Origin: UBA8524 sp964215915
GTDB taxonomy: Bacteria; Bacteroidota; Bacteroidia; UBA8524
Assembly (NCBI GenBank): GCA_964215915.1
Contig: CAXPEB010000080.1
Location: 12,942 to 76,941, forward strand
Direction of reading: 5' to 3'
Length of the DNA stretch: 64,000 nucleotides
Shown one piece after another: positions 7,878 to 16,305 of the stretch (its first letter is position 1; each line of letters starts with the position of its first letter). A program made the translations under genes and the position numbers. The notes under the pieces were generated by a model. That model made no database searches and had not been told where the DNA came from. It saw only the letters and a list, made by a program, of their open reading frames with translations.

Positions 7878-7910
7878 CAAAAGAAGGCGATCGCCCACAC
7901 GACCGCCTTC
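7871..7910 (-). terminator. Rho-independent terminator after the DUF4382 gene
   Basis: GAAGGCG (7883-7889) pairs with CGCCTTC (7904-7910), giving 7 bp with a 14-nt loop. On the minus strand the hairpin is followed by the T-rich run TTCTTTTGTATTTTT. Confidence 0.7.
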
Positions 7911-7954
7911 AGCAACCACACGCTACAGCATGGCAAGACGCCACAGAGTAATAA

Positions 7955-8725
7955 CTATTGGATATTGAGGGTTCCCATTTGGGTGATTTGTCCGTTTACA
8001 ACGACTACACCGGTAAAAGTGGTATCCTGATAAGGAGCCGGGGGAAGTATATCAACCTGATAGGTCCCGGACTGAAGTCCCTGCACGATAAACGATCCCG
8101 CACTGTCACTATAGGTTCCGGTGGTATCCCCCATCGTGCTTATGGCCTGAACCCTGGCAATCACCGAAGGACTGATCTTACCTTGTATGGCTCCATCGAT
8201 TCCCTGGGTTATCGCCCGGATAACCGGTTTCAGAATAAAGGCGCCATTACCGGTTTCAACGATACTCATAGAAGCATCAAAGTCGAGAAGTATGGTATAA
8301 CGGATGCCGGGACTCAGGTTTTGGTGAATTTGAACTTTCAACCCGCTTTGCTGGGCACTCGGGGTAGCCAGGTCATACGAATTACCGTTCAGCACAACGG
8401 AATTCCGGCTTCCGAGTTTAAGCCGTAGTTGGGAAATTTGTCCTGATGGAAGCGTTGCCGTTCCCAGCAGCGTATCCAAACCGTTGGTAAGCTCAAGCAA
8501 GTCATAAACTCCAGGATTGGCCAGTGCAACGGTATTCCAACCGTTAACATCCGAATGGATCTCCACTCCCTGAATATCCACCAATACGGCATCAAAAGGC
8601 CCGGGAGCATCGGTCATTCTGACTTCTACTTCCGACTCACCGTTGGTTTCGGGAGAATTTCCTTTGTCGCAGGATAACAGGACTAAGGCCATCAGGGTGG
8701 CCAGGATTATGTTTGGCTTTTTCAT
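7955..8725 (-). CDS. DUF4382 domain lipoprotein
   Basis: A 256-residue lipoprotein. The signal peptide ends with LVLLSC and Cys at residue 19. The DUF4382 region (about residues 30-170) shows VEVRMTDAPGPFDAVLVDI, GVYDLLELTNG and QISQLRLKLG, typical of this Bacteroidota family of unknown function. The C-terminal 75 residues look like a carboxypeptidase-regulatory-like beta sandwich (GTYSDSAGSFIVQGLQSGTY). It is presumably outer-membrane attached. The ATG six codons inside the longest frame is chosen because it begins the signal peptide directly (MKKPNIILATL). It is a single gene ended by the hairpin at 7871-7910. Confidence 0.85.
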   Translation of the reverse strand: MKKPNIILATLMALVLLSCDKGNSPETNGESEVEVRMTDAPGPFDAVLVDIQGVEIHSDVNGWNTVALANPGVYDLLELTNGLDTLLGTATLPSGQISQLRLKLGSRNSVVLNGNSYDLATPSAQQSGLKVQIHQNLSPGIRYTILLDFDASMSIVETGNGAFILKPVIRAITQGIDGAIQGKISPSVIARVQAISTMGDTTGTYSDSAGSFIVQGLQSGTYQVDILPPAPYQDTTFTGVVVVNGQITQMGTLNIQ

Positions 8726-8875
8726 GGTTTTGTGTTTGACCATGATGTGCCAAGGACATTGCCATTATCTCAGGACTGCTTAATAAGCAACTGGAAGCCA
8801 GACTATTGAATCTTCCATATAGGTAATTGAATGGGCGTTAACCCTTTCAGATTGATAAGGTATTCTCTCAATCTG

Positions 8876-9574
8876 TTAGGAATCGGCCAGGACTTCTCGC
8901 CCGTCAGATTCTACTATACCGTCGCGGAGGCGAACGATTCGTTTTGCCCTTTGTGCAATATCCTCCTCATGGGTCACCAGGATAATGGTATTTCCCGCTG
9001 CATGAATCTCTTCAAAAAGTTCCATGATCTCTACGGACGTTTTAGTATCCAGGTTTCCGGTGGGTTCGTCAGCAAGAATAATGGATGGGTTATTTACCAG
9101 GGCTCTGGCAATGGCCACACGCTGTCTCTGCCCACCACTCAGTTCATTGGGTTTGTGATCCATCCGGTCGGTGAGGTTCACCTGCTGGAGCACTTTTTCC
9201 GCTTTTGCTTTTCTTTCTGACTTGGAAATTCCGGCATAAACCAAGGGTAGCTGAACATTTTCCGAAGCGGTTTGACGCGGTAAAAGGTTGAAGCTCTGGA
9301 ATACGAAACCGATTTCTTTGTTACGAATGGCTGCTAATTCCGTATCACTGCGTTCGCTAACGAGCTTGCCGTTAAGCTTGTAGATACCGGAGCTAGGGGT
9401 ATCCAGGCAACCCAGTACATTCATCAGGGTAGATTTACCCGAACCCGAAGGTCCCATTAACGCAACGTATTCACCCTGGTCAATATCCAGGTTGATACCG
9501 GCAAGGGCGGCAACTTCGATTTGCCCGATGCGGTAGATCTTTTTGATATCCCGAAGTTCTATCAGTGAAGACAC
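8876..9574 (-). CDS. ABC transporter ATP-binding protein, LolD/MacB type
   Basis: A 232-residue ATPase of the LolD/MacB family, which power lipoprotein release or efflux without substrate translocation through the membrane. Walker A is GPSGSGKS (about residues 41-48), the Q-loop is FVFQSFNLLP, the signature is LSGGQRQR and Walker B is IILADEP, followed by the TGNLD characteristic of this subfamily. The start is a GTG (9574-9572) overlapping the TAG of gatC, which indicates translational coupling. No permease gene lies next to it, so its partner must be encoded elsewhere. It is the last gene of a leftward operon starting at DUF4199. Confidence 0.9.
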   Translation of the reverse strand: MSSLIELRDIKKIYRIGQIEVAALAGINLDIDQGEYVALMGPSGSGKSTLMNVLGCLDTPSSGIYKLNGKLVSERSDTELAAIRNKEIGFVFQSFNLLPRQTASENVQLPLVYAGISKSERKAKAEKVLQQVNLTDRMDHKPNELSGGQRQRVAIARALVNNPSIILADEPTGNLDTKTSVEIMELFEEIHAAGNTIILVTHEEDIAQRAKRIVRLRDGIVESDGREVLADS

Positions 9575-9864
9575 TAGCGATTGATCACTTTAGGTACACG
9601 GAAATAATCGGAATCTTTTTTCGGAGCATTCCTCAGGGCCTCTTCATGTGTGATATCCTGTCTGACTTCATCCTCCCGCAATACATTTTGCTCGTCGTTG
9701 ATGAAGATCAGTGGTTCCACGCCCTCGGTATCCAGAGCATTGAGTTGCTCACAAAACCCGAGGATCTTCTCCAGGTCCTTACGGATATTCTCCTTTTCTT
9801 CATCCACAAATTCAAGCCTGGCAAGGTGCGCCAGACGGTCTATGGTTTCATCCGTTATCCGCAT
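9574..9864 (-). CDS. gatC: Asp/Glu-tRNA amidotransferase subunit GatC
   Basis: A 96-residue GatC, the small subunit that stabilises GatA-GatB in converting Glu-tRNA(Gln) or Asp-tRNA(Asn) to the amidated forms. The N-terminal MRITDETIDRLAHLARLEF and the C-terminal LREDEVRQDITHEEALRNAP motifs are typical. The inner ATG at 9864 is favoured because family members start directly with this motif; an upstream ATG at 9885 is possible. It overlaps plsC by 17 nt and the ATPase gene by 1 nt. GatA and GatB are not in the window. Confidence 0.92.
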   Translation of the reverse strand: MRITDETIDRLAHLARLEFVDEEKENIRKDLEKILGFCEQLNALDTEGVEPLIFINDEQNVLREDEVRQDITHEEALRNAPKKDSDYFRVPKVINR

Positions 9865-10603
9865 ATTCCGATAATTTCGATTCAATAATAAAAAAAACCT
9901 GCTGCTTCAGGGCATCTGCATCCTCCGGCTTTAGACCGGCAGTAGAAATCGGGCGATGAACGAACATGCGCATTTTTCCCGGACTGCCCACAAACTTCCC
10001 CTGATCGGGTAACCGTTTGTGATTATCCGGAAGGGTAACCGGAACCAGGGGAACTCCGTTTTCTATAGCCAGACGGAAAGGACCGTCTTTGAATTTGCCC
10101 AGTTTCGGGGCTCCCTTCGGGATAGTCCCTTCGGGAAACAAAACCAGGGAAGTTCCCTGCTGCAAACGCCGGCCGGCTTCCAGAAAGGCTTTATGCGACT
10201 GAATGGCACTCTTTCGGTTAACCCCGATGTCTATGGTTCGGAAAAACACCCCAAATAATGGAATACGGGCAAGCTCCGATTTTGCCATATAAGCCAGATG
10301 CCCGGGTATCATTACGGCAATGGAAGGAATATCAAGGTAGGAAGAATGGTTGGGCGCAAAGAGGTAGGTTTGTTCAGGGTCGAGGGGTGACTCAAACTCC
10401 ACCTTCCAGCGTATTCCGGTCATAAACAGAATGTACTTTCCCCAAATCACCCGCAGCTTATGCGCGGCAGTATACCTTTTCTCACGACTCAGCAGGAAAA
10501 GGAACACCGGGTAGCTCAGGAGAAAAAACAGGAGGAAATGGATCCCCAGCCAGACCGCCCAAAGGTATTTCCAGAATGGTTCAGCCTTCTGCGCTTTTTC
10601 CAT
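9848..10603 (-). CDS. plsC: 1-acyl-sn-glycerol-3-phosphate acyltransferase
   Basis: A 251-residue PlsC-family acyltransferase that makes phosphatidic acid by acylating lysophosphatidate. A strong membrane segment (YLWAVWLGIHFLLFFLLSYP) lies near the N-terminus. The catalytic NHX4D motif appears as NHSSYLD, followed by LFPEGTIPKG for glycerol-phosphate binding. Length is normal. The ATG at 10603 is chosen because the upstream extension only reads the SRPBCC gene out of frame. It overlaps the SRPBCC gene by 23 nt and gatC by 17 nt, consistent with one polycistronic mRNA. Confidence 0.92.
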   Translation of the reverse strand: MEKAQKAEPFWKYLWAVWLGIHFLLFFLLSYPVFLFLLSREKRYTAAHKLRVIWGKYILFMTGIRWKVEFESPLDPEQTYLFAPNHSSYLDIPSIAVMIPGHLAYMAKSELARIPLFGVFFRTIDIGVNRKSAIQSHKAFLEAGRRLQQGTSLVLFPEGTIPKGAPKLGKFKDGPFRLAIENGVPLVPVTLPDNHKRLPDQGKFVGSPGKMRMFVHRPISTAGLKPEDADALKQQVFFIIESKLSEYADNG

Positions 10604-10997
10604 GAAATACGTCGATAAGTCCTTCCAGCTGCATGGATAAAAAATTAGTGAGCGGCCGCACTGCAACCAGTTTGAGCACCGGGCTGAGTTCGGCTTTCAT
10701 GATGGCCTGAACCTGGGTTCCTTCCCCACTCTTCCGCAACTCCCAAATTACTTCAAAGGGAAAGGGTATTCTTCCGTTCGGGGCCAGTTTAAGGTGAGTA
10801 GGTTCCGTGCGTTCCGTAACCTTCAGGTGAACGGACCCAGTGCCTTTGATGGTGTATTCGCAGGTGTCACCGTCGACTTTCCAGTTTATCACCTGTGCCG
10901 GCATGATCCTTTCGTGGTTGGCCAGAATGCTAATGAACTCCCAAACCTGGCTAATCGGACTATTAAGGTATTTGCTTTCGGTTTCTATTCGCGTCAT
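10581..10997 (-). CDS. SRPBCC-fold protein
   Basis: A 138-residue START/SRPBCC-like protein. It opens with a beta strand (RIETESKYLNSP) and then the SPISQVWEFIS helix typical of polyketide cyclase-like ligand-binding folds. A curved sheet follows, and it ends with the long C-terminal helix (PLTNFLSMQLEGLIDVFHG). Ligand and role are unknown. Its ATG overlaps the TGA of the DUF4199 gene and its end overlaps plsC, so it belongs to the same leftward operon; the plsC link suggests, without proving, a lipid-related role. Confidence 0.78.
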   Translation of the reverse strand: MTRIETESKYLNSPISQVWEFISILANHERIMPAQVINWKVDGDTCEYTIKGTGSVHLKVTERTEPTHLKLAPNGRIPFPFEVIWELRKSGEGTQVQAIMKAELSPVLKLVAVRPLTNFLSMQLEGLIDVFHGKSAEG

Positions 10998-11605
10998 CTC
11001 TTCAGAAATACGACTATGATAACGGAAAAAAGTATACCGAATACGGGAGCAAGCCCCACAAATCGGATAATACTTCCGTTAAACGAGAAGTTCTGCCTTT
11101 CAACCTCCATGGCCAAATCGCGTACTGCCTGCAACGAATCCAGGGCTGCCTGCCGGTATTGTTCGTAACGTTCGGGCAACAATACCCCACTGTCTTTTCC
11201 TGCCATCAGGTGTTCGTAGTATTCGTCCAGATTGTTGGCCGTACTGTCTTTCCCTTTTACGAATCTGGGGACCAGAATCTCTTCGGAAAAACGGGCCCGC
11301 TGATCCGGACGAACAAAATTGAAATAGGAAGCTGAAACCACGGCAATGATCAATCCGTGCAACACAGCAGTCAGTACTCCGGTAATCATATACCTCAATA
11401 CACCGATGTTTTCTCCCGAACTTGTCTCGGCTTTACGCAGATACCGCAGTACAAAATAAACAGCCACCCCTGACGACAGGTAATGCAGGGTAATAAAAGC
11501 GGCCTGCACGGACATGGACAGGTGCGGGAAGCTCCGTGTCATATAAAAAAACATGAGCACACTTGGCAACACGCAGATGCCTGCCCATTTGAACATCGTT
11601 TTCAT
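10994..11605 (-). CDS. DUF4199-like membrane protein
   Basis: A 203-residue membrane protein resembling DUF4199 proteins of Bacteroidota. About four hydrophobic segments are visible (AGICVLPSVLMFFYM, AAFITLHYLSSGVAVYFV, MITGVLTAVLHGLIIAVV and, near the end, FVGLAPVFGILFSVIIVVF). A charged loop between segments three and four (about residues 110-165) is probably extramembrane. Function unknown. The ATG at 11605 is preceded 4 nt upstream by TTTTTTTG, one base from the -7 consensus. It heads the operon DUF4199-SRPBCC-plsC-gatC-ATPase. Confidence 0.75.
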   Translation of the reverse strand: MKTMFKWAGICVLPSVLMFFYMTRSFPHLSMSVQAAFITLHYLSSGVAVYFVLRYLRKAETSSGENIGVLRYMITGVLTAVLHGLIIAVVSASYFNFVRPDQRARFSEEILVPRFVKGKDSTANNLDEYYEHLMAGKDSGVLLPERYEQYRQAALDSLQAVRDLAMEVERQNFSFNGSIIRFVGLAPVFGILFSVIIVVFLKR

Positions 11606-11610
11606 GCTGC

Positions 11611-11649
11611 AAAAAAACAAAAAACCTTCGCCGATTCCGACAAAGGTTT
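11611..11649 (-). terminator. Terminator after the DUF3276 gene
   Basis: AAAACCTT (11620-11627) pairs with AAGGTTTT (11642-11649), 8 bp, followed on the minus strand by a T-rich run (TTTTTTGTTTTTT). The run continues into the presumed promoter of the DUF4199 gene. Confidence 0.7.
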
Positions 11650-11673
11650 TCTCTGAAATAAATTAATGTTCTA

Positions 11674-11994
11674 TCAGGCGTGCTCTTCCCCGTATCCTAC
11701 CTCTTCGGTATCGCTGCGCCGGTATTCTTCGAAATCGTACTCGGGCATCAGCTCGGTTTTGACATGCCCCACCGTTTCATTCAGGGCATCCATAAACTTG
11801 TTAAAGTCTTCTTTGTACAGGAATATTTTATGCTTCACATACATCCCCGAATCCTGCTTCTTTTTGCTTTCGGTGATGGTAATGTAAAAATCATTCCCTC
11901 TTGTTGATTTTACGTCAAAAAAGTAGGTGCGTTTTCCTGCACGGATCTTTTTGGAAAAGATCTCTTCCCTGTCTTGGTTTCTGAAATCGTCCAT
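11674..11994 (-). CDS. DUF3276 / PUR-alpha-like protein
   Basis: A 106-residue protein of the DUF3276 family, the bacterial PUR-alpha-like single-domain proteins that bind single-stranded nucleic acid in the members studied. The body EIFSKKIRAGKRTYFFDV, YITITESKK and KHKIFLYKEDFNKFMDAL gives the four-strand-plus-helix PUR fold. The tail is acidic (EEYRRSDTEEVGYGEE). Length is typical. It is a single gene flanked by its own terminator and the ABC exporter gene. Confidence 0.88.
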   Translation of the reverse strand: MDDFRNQDREEIFSKKIRAGKRTYFFDVKSTRGNDFYITITESKKKQDSGMYVKHKIFLYKEDFNKFMDALNETVGHVKTELMPEYDFEEYRRSDTEEVGYGEEHA

Positions 11995-12069
11995 GTTTGC
12001 ACTTTATACAGCGGAAAAGTATGTCATTTTTCTTAATAGCGCAAATACTGTAGGGAGTGCGGGTCGAAA

Positions 12070-13875
12070 TCAACCGTTTTTTTCTGCCTGTTCAAGCACA
12101 GTGCTTTCCTCCTGCAGGCTCTGGTGAGCATATAAGGCTGCATAGATACCGTCTTTTTTCATAAGGCTGGCATGATTTCCCTGTTCCACTACCCTGCCTT
12201 CTTCCAGCACCAGAATTTCGTCGGCCTGCATCACCGAAGATACCCGATGCGAAATAATCAGTACAGTCCGGTCCCGGAACAATTGACGAAAATTCGATAG
12301 TATCTCGGCTTCGGTGCGGCTGTCTACCGCAGAAAGGCAGTCGTCAAGGATCAATAGCTCCGGGTCCTTTACCAGTGCTCTGGCAATGGCTACCCGTTGT
12401 TTTTGTCCACCGGAAAGACTTATTCCCCGTTCACCCAGAAGGGTATCATAACCTGCCGGGAAGTCCTGAATGTTTTCGTGTACCGCTGCTGCCTTTGCCG
12501 CTTCCACCAGCATTTCCCGGTTATACTCCCCTGACTTTAGTCCGAAGGCGATGTTTTCGGCTATGGAATCGCTGAACAGGAATACATCCTGGGGAACATA
12601 CCCGATCTTATCCCGGTATTGGTCGAGATTGACTTCCTCAATCGGAACATCATCAATCAGAATACTACCCTTAACCGGGTCATGTAAGCGCAGAAAAAGC
12701 GAAGCCAGGGTACTTTTTCCACTTCCTGTTGCTCCGATTACGCCCAAAGTAGCGCCTTTCTTAAGCTCAAACGTCAGGTCCTGAAGTGCCGGTTTTCGCT
12801 CATTTCCATAGCTGAACTCCACCTGGTTGAAAGCAATGCGGTCGTGGAAAGAAAAATCCCGACTGCTTGGGTTCCTTATTTCCGGTTTTTCATCCAGAAA
12901 TTCATTGATACGGGCCTGGGAAGCGGCTGCACGCTGCACAATGGAAGTGACCCAACCCAGGGATGCCACCGGCCAGGTGAGCATGTTTACATAGAGCATG
13001 AATTCGGCGATATTCCCGTAGGTAAGCCGGCCTGCTATAACTTCCCTTCCACCGATAAAAATTACGAGCAGGTTACTAAGTCCTATCAGCAACAGCATAA
13101 GAGGAAAGAATAATGCATCGAAACGGGCAAGTGAAAGCGCTTTTTGCCGGTAAGTCTCGTTCTCTTCCTCAAACCCTTTCCAGGAGTCCTGGCCCACGCC
13201 GAACGCCTTCATCACCCGGATTCCCGAAAAGGCTTCCTGCACAAATGTGGTCAGGGCTGACAACTGGTTCTGTATGGCGTCGCTTCTTTTATAGATGATG
13301 GTATTGACCAGGTAGATGGATATCGACAATATTGGTAGGGGAAGCAGTACCCAAAGCGTCAGGGTAGTGTTGATGATCACCATGTTGTAAATAACAAACC
13401 CGAAGGTAGCCAACAGGTTCAGGCTATACATAACCGCAGGCCCCAGGTACATCCGCACCCGGCTTACGTCTTCGGAAATCCGGTTCATCAGGTCGCCGGT
13501 ATTGTTTCTCCGGTAAAATGAGGTGCTGAGGCTTTGGTATTGATGGAAAATCTCGTTTTTCTGATCGTATTCGATATGCCTGGACATCACGATCAGGGTT
13601 TGGCGCATGAGAAAAAGAAACACGCCTTTGGCCAGTGCAGCCCCAAGAATAAAGAGCCCGATAATAAACGTTTGGTGTAGCAATTCTCCCTGCATCACTT
13701 CGTCCCAGCCGGAAGTACTACTTTCCACCTTTTCCGCCACCGTATCAATGGCTTGCTTAACATAACGGGGCTGAAGTATTCCGAAATAGTTATTAATAAG
13801 GGTAAAAAGGATACCTAAACCAAAATGGTAGCGGTATTTCCAGAAGTACTTGTTTAGCGCTGCGAGGGATTTCAA
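12070..13875 (-). CDS. ABC exporter, permease-ATPase fusion (MsbA-like)
   Basis: A 601-residue half-transporter. The N-terminal six-helix membrane domain (residues 1-320) includes LGILFTLINNYFG, FIIGLFILGAALAKGVFLFLM and LMLLLIGLSNLLVIFIGG. The C-terminal ATPase has Walker A GATGSGKST, signature LSGGQKQR, Walker B LLILDD and the ISHR H-loop. Dimers of this kind flip lipid A, other lipids or drugs across the inner membrane; the substrate cannot be read from sequence. The start is a TTG at 13875, since no ATG or GTG precedes an upstream stop. Divergent from the amino acid dehydrogenase gene. Confidence 0.9.
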   Translation of the reverse strand: MKSLAALNKYFWKYRYHFGLGILFTLINNYFGILQPRYVKQAIDTVAEKVESSTSGWDEVMQGELLHQTFIIGLFILGAALAKGVFLFLMRQTLIVMSRHIEYDQKNEIFHQYQSLSTSFYRRNNTGDLMNRISEDVSRVRMYLGPAVMYSLNLLATFGFVIYNMVIINTTLTLWVLLPLPILSISIYLVNTIIYKRSDAIQNQLSALTTFVQEAFSGIRVMKAFGVGQDSWKGFEEENETYRQKALSLARFDALFFPLMLLLIGLSNLLVIFIGGREVIAGRLTYGNIAEFMLYVNMLTWPVASLGWVTSIVQRAAASQARINEFLDEKPEIRNPSSRDFSFHDRIAFNQVEFSYGNERKPALQDLTFELKKGATLGVIGATGSGKSTLASLFLRLHDPVKGSILIDDVPIEEVNLDQYRDKIGYVPQDVFLFSDSIAENIAFGLKSGEYNREMLVEAAKAAAVHENIQDFPAGYDTLLGERGISLSGGQKQRVAIARALVKDPELLILDDCLSAVDSRTEAEILSNFRQLFRDRTVLIISHRVSSVMQADEILVLEEGRVVEQGNHASLMKKDGIYAALYAHQSLQEESTVLEQAEKNG

Positions 13876-13913
13876 GTGTTGGGAAAAATCAGTTGACTTT
13901 TAATTTTCTTGGC

Positions 13914-13921
13914 TACTTTTG
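13914..13921 (+). promoter_or_regulatory. -7 box of the amino acid dehydrogenase gene (TACTTTTG)
   Basis: TACTTTTG matches TAnnTTTG. It lies inside the longest open frame, so translation must begin further downstream (13951, 13954 or 13969). Confidence 0.6.
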
Positions 13922-13968
13922 TGCCACTTTTTGCAAACATAGCTACTCTTATGATGGAAGTAAAAGAA

Positions 13969-15048
13969 ATGTCATCGACTTCGTTCGAACTTTTTAACCA
14001 GGTTGCCCTTCATGATCATGAACAAATCATGATCTGTCAGGACAATGCAACCGGTTTGAAAGCCATAATCGCCATCCACAATACCGTGCTTGGACCGGGA
14101 CTGGGTGGTACCCGAATCTGGAATTACAAAAGCGAGGCTGATGCCATTACCGATGTATTGCGTCTGAGCCGGGGAATGACCTACAAGGCCTCTATCTCCG
14201 GATTGAACCTCGGAGGAGCCAAAGCAGTTATCATCGGCGATGCCAAGCAGATTAAATCCGAAGCGCTCTTCCGTAAATTCGGACGTTTCGTGGAAAACCT
14301 GGCAGGTAAATACATCACAGCCGAAGACGTGAACACCACCACCAAAGACATGGAATACGTAGCCATGGAAACCGAACATGTGGTAGGTTTACCCGAATCC
14401 ATGGGTGGCGGAGGCGACCCCTCTCCTGTTACCGCATACGGTACTTATATGGGCATGAAAGCTTCTGCCAAAAGAGCCTGGGGTAATGACAGCCTGGCGG
14501 GGAAAACCATAGCCGTACAAGGTATTGGTAAAGTTGGATTCCACCTGCTGGAACTGCTGCACAAAGAAGGCGCTAAGCTTTACGTGGCCGATATCAATGA
14601 CGCTGCCCTTCAAACCGCCTCCGATCAATTCGGAGCCATCGTGGTAAGTTCCGATGATATTTTCGATCTGGATGTGGATGTTTTCTCGCCTTGTGCGCTT
14701 GGAGCAGTGCTGAACACCGAAACAATCAACCGACTGAAATGCAGTGTGATTGCCGGAGCAGCCAACAACCAGCTGGCCGAAGAAAAACTTCACGGACAAT
14801 TGCTGGTGGACAAAGGCATATTCTACGCCCCCGACTTCCTGATCAATGCCGGCGGACTGATCAACGTTTACCAGGAATATATCGGCTATAACCGCGAACG
14901 GGCATACAGCGCCACCGAAAAGATTTACGATACCACATTGGAGATTTACAATAAAGCGGCTGAAACCAATATCCCAACTCAGCTTGCGGCCACTCAACTT
15001 GCTGAAGAGCGGGTTCATGGCATTATGAAAGTGCGTTCCACAATCTGA
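13969..15048 (+). CDS. Leu/Phe/Val-type amino acid dehydrogenase
   Basis: A 359-residue NAD-dependent amino acid dehydrogenase of the Glu/Leu/Phe/Val family, which reversibly deaminates branched-chain or aromatic amino acids to 2-oxo acids. The N-terminal substrate domain has KAIIAIHNTVLGPGLGGTR and the catalytic-lysine segment GMTYKASISGLNLGGAKAV. The Rossmann domain has the dinucleotide loop VQGIGKVG. Length is normal. The start at 13969 is favoured by family N-termini (MSSTSFELFNQ); ATGs at 13951 and 13954 remain possible, while 13909 is excluded by the promoter box. The gene ends at a strong terminator. Confidence 0.9.
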   Translation: MSSTSFELFNQVALHDHEQIMICQDNATGLKAIIAIHNTVLGPGLGGTRIWNYKSEADAITDVLRLSRGMTYKASISGLNLGGAKAVIIGDAKQIKSEALFRKFGRFVENLAGKYITAEDVNTTTKDMEYVAMETEHVVGLPESMGGGGDPSPVTAYGTYMGMKASAKRAWGNDSLAGKTIAVQGIGKVGFHLLELLHKEGAKLYVADINDAALQTASDQFGAIVVSSDDIFDLDVDVFSPCALGAVLNTETINRLKCSVIAGAANNQLAEEKLHGQLLVDKGIFYAPDFLINAGGLINVYQEYIGYNRERAYSATEKIYDTTLEIYNKAAETNIPTQLAATQLAEERVHGIMKVRSTI

Positions 15049-15071
15049 TCTCCATTACCAAAAAAAATAAC

Positions 15072-15097
15072 AGGCATCCTTCGGGGTGCCTTTTTTT
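15072..15097 (+). terminator. Rho-independent terminator after the dehydrogenase gene
   Basis: AGGCATCC pairs with GGGTGCCT (one G-T pair) around a TTC loop, followed by seven T (15091-15097). Confidence 0.85.
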
Positions 15098-15118
15098 ATG
15101 TATTCGCCCAAAGCCGAT

Positions 15119-15126
15119 TATTTTTG
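15119..15126 (+). promoter_or_regulatory. kdsB: -7 box of kdsB (TATTTTTG)
   Basis: TATTTTTG matches the consensus and ends exactly 4 nt before the kdsB ATG, consistent with a leaderless mRNA. Confidence 0.65.
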
Positions 15127-15130
15127 ATGC

Positions 15131-15856
15131 ATGAAGAAACTGGCTGTCATTCCTGCACGCTATGCCTCCACTCGCTTTCCGGGTAAGCCCCTGGCAGACC
15201 TGCTTGGAAAACCGATGATCCAGTGGGTTTTCGAGGGTACCGTCGCCGCCGGCATCTTTGACAAGGTGGTGGTAGCCACAGACGACACCCGAATCCTGGA
15301 ATGTGTGGAATCCTTTGGAGGCAATGCAACAATGACTCACGAGTCACACCCTAACGGGACCTCGCGTTGCGCAGAGGTTGCCACCCTGTTTCCCGAATAC
15401 GAAACGGTGCTGAATGTGCAGGGCGATGAACCGCTGGTTTCCGCAAAAGTTCTGGGGCAAATTACCGGGCTAATCGAAACCGGCGCCCCAATTGCCAGTG
15501 CCCGGAGGAAAGCTACACCGGAAGAGAACCCAAACACCGCTTCCCTGGTCAAAGTAGTTAGCGACCTTCAGGGAAAAGCTCTTTACTTTTCCCGAAGCCC
15601 GGTCCCCTTCTACCGGGATCAAACAGCAGATGATTATTTCATTCATGTGGGCATTTACGGGTTTCGGCGGGAAACCTTGCTTGAAATTGTCAAACTGCCC
15701 CCGACTCCGCTGGAGCAGGCAGAGAACCTGGAACAATTGCGCTGGCTTGAACACGGGTTTTCCATCCACTTAACAGAGATCAGCGAAGCCGCCCTCTCGG
15801 TAGATACACCTGAGGACCTGGACGACCTGATTGCCTATTTAAAGCAGAATCCATGA
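15131..15856 (+). CDS. kdsB: 3-deoxy-manno-octulosonate cytidylyltransferase
   Basis: A 241-residue CMP-Kdo synthetase that activates Kdo with CTP for attachment to lipid A. The N-terminal nucleotide-binding motif VIPARYASTRFPGKPL is at about residues 6-21, with NVQGDEPLV in the middle and VHVGIYGFRRE-like IHVGIYGFRRETL toward the C-terminus. Length is typical. The ATG directly follows a promoter box. It overlaps the next gene by 4 nt (ATGA), so it heads the operon kdsB, GreA-C-like gene, ABC-F gene. Its presence implies a Kdo-containing lipopolysaccharide. Confidence 0.96.
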   Translation: MKKLAVIPARYASTRFPGKPLADLLGKPMIQWVFEGTVAAGIFDKVVVATDDTRILECVESFGGNATMTHESHPNGTSRCAEVATLFPEYETVLNVQGDEPLVSAKVLGQITGLIETGAPIASARRKATPEENPNTASLVKVVSDLQGKALYFSRSPVPFYRDQTADDYFIHVGIYGFRRETLLEIVKLPPTPLEQAENLEQLRWLEHGFSIHLTEISEAALSVDTPEDLDDLIAYLKQNP

Positions 15857-16305
15857 GCAACTCCATAAAACAAGCCTGGGTCGATAAAGCCGTTCAGGTG
15901 TTGGAAGAACGTATACTTCATATCCGCAACTCCATACAAAGAGCAACGGAAGCAGCCAATAGCGAAGAAAAAAGCTCTGCAGGCGATAAATACGAGACGG
16001 CTCGCGCCATGAGTCACCTGGAGCGGGATATGCATGCCGCACAGCTGGGAAAAGCCGAACAGGAATTACTGGCGCTTAAAAAGCTGGACCTTGCCAAAAA
16101 GGATCGCATGTTTCCGGGGGCAGCTGCCAAAACCAGTGAAGGCTGGTATTTTCTCTCTATAGGGCTGGGCGCCCTCGAAACCCAGGAAAACAAGGTAATC
16201 CTGCTGTCGCCGGCCTCTCCATTAGGAAAACTGTTCCGGGAGAAAACCGCCGGAGACACGGTTCGTTTCAATCAGAAAGACCTTTTTATCGAAGAAGTAC
16301 TATGA
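15853..16305 (+). CDS. GreA C-terminal-like small protein
   Basis: A 150-residue protein. The N-terminal half is helical (VLEERILHIRNSIQRATEAA, then KSSAGDKYETARAMSHLERDMHAAQ cut into two helices). The C-terminal half resembles the FKBP-like domain of GreA/GreB factors (VILLSPASPLGKLFREKTAGD). Similar Bacteroidota proteins are often labelled 3-oxoacyl-ACP synthase, which nothing in this sequence supports. Whether it acts on RNA polymerase is unknown; it is an inference from the fold. It overlaps kdsB and the ABC-F gene by 4 nt each. Confidence 0.75.
   Translation: MSNSIKQAWVDKAVQVLEERILHIRNSIQRATEAANSEEKSSAGDKYETARAMSHLERDMHAAQLGKAEQELLALKKLDLAKKDRMFPGAAAKTSEGWYFLSIGLGALETQENKVILLSPASPLGKLFREKTAGDTVRFNQKDLFIEEVL

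Noticed and set aside
8849..8874. 7-bp inverted repeat (AGATTGA/TCAATCT) just after the LolD-type gene
   Set aside because: No T-tract follows on the minus strand and the loop is 12 nt, so it is too weak to call a terminator.
8831..9220. 129-codon rightward frame opposite the LolD-type ATPase gene
   Set aside because: It is antisense to a gene with complete ABC motifs and has no motif of its own.
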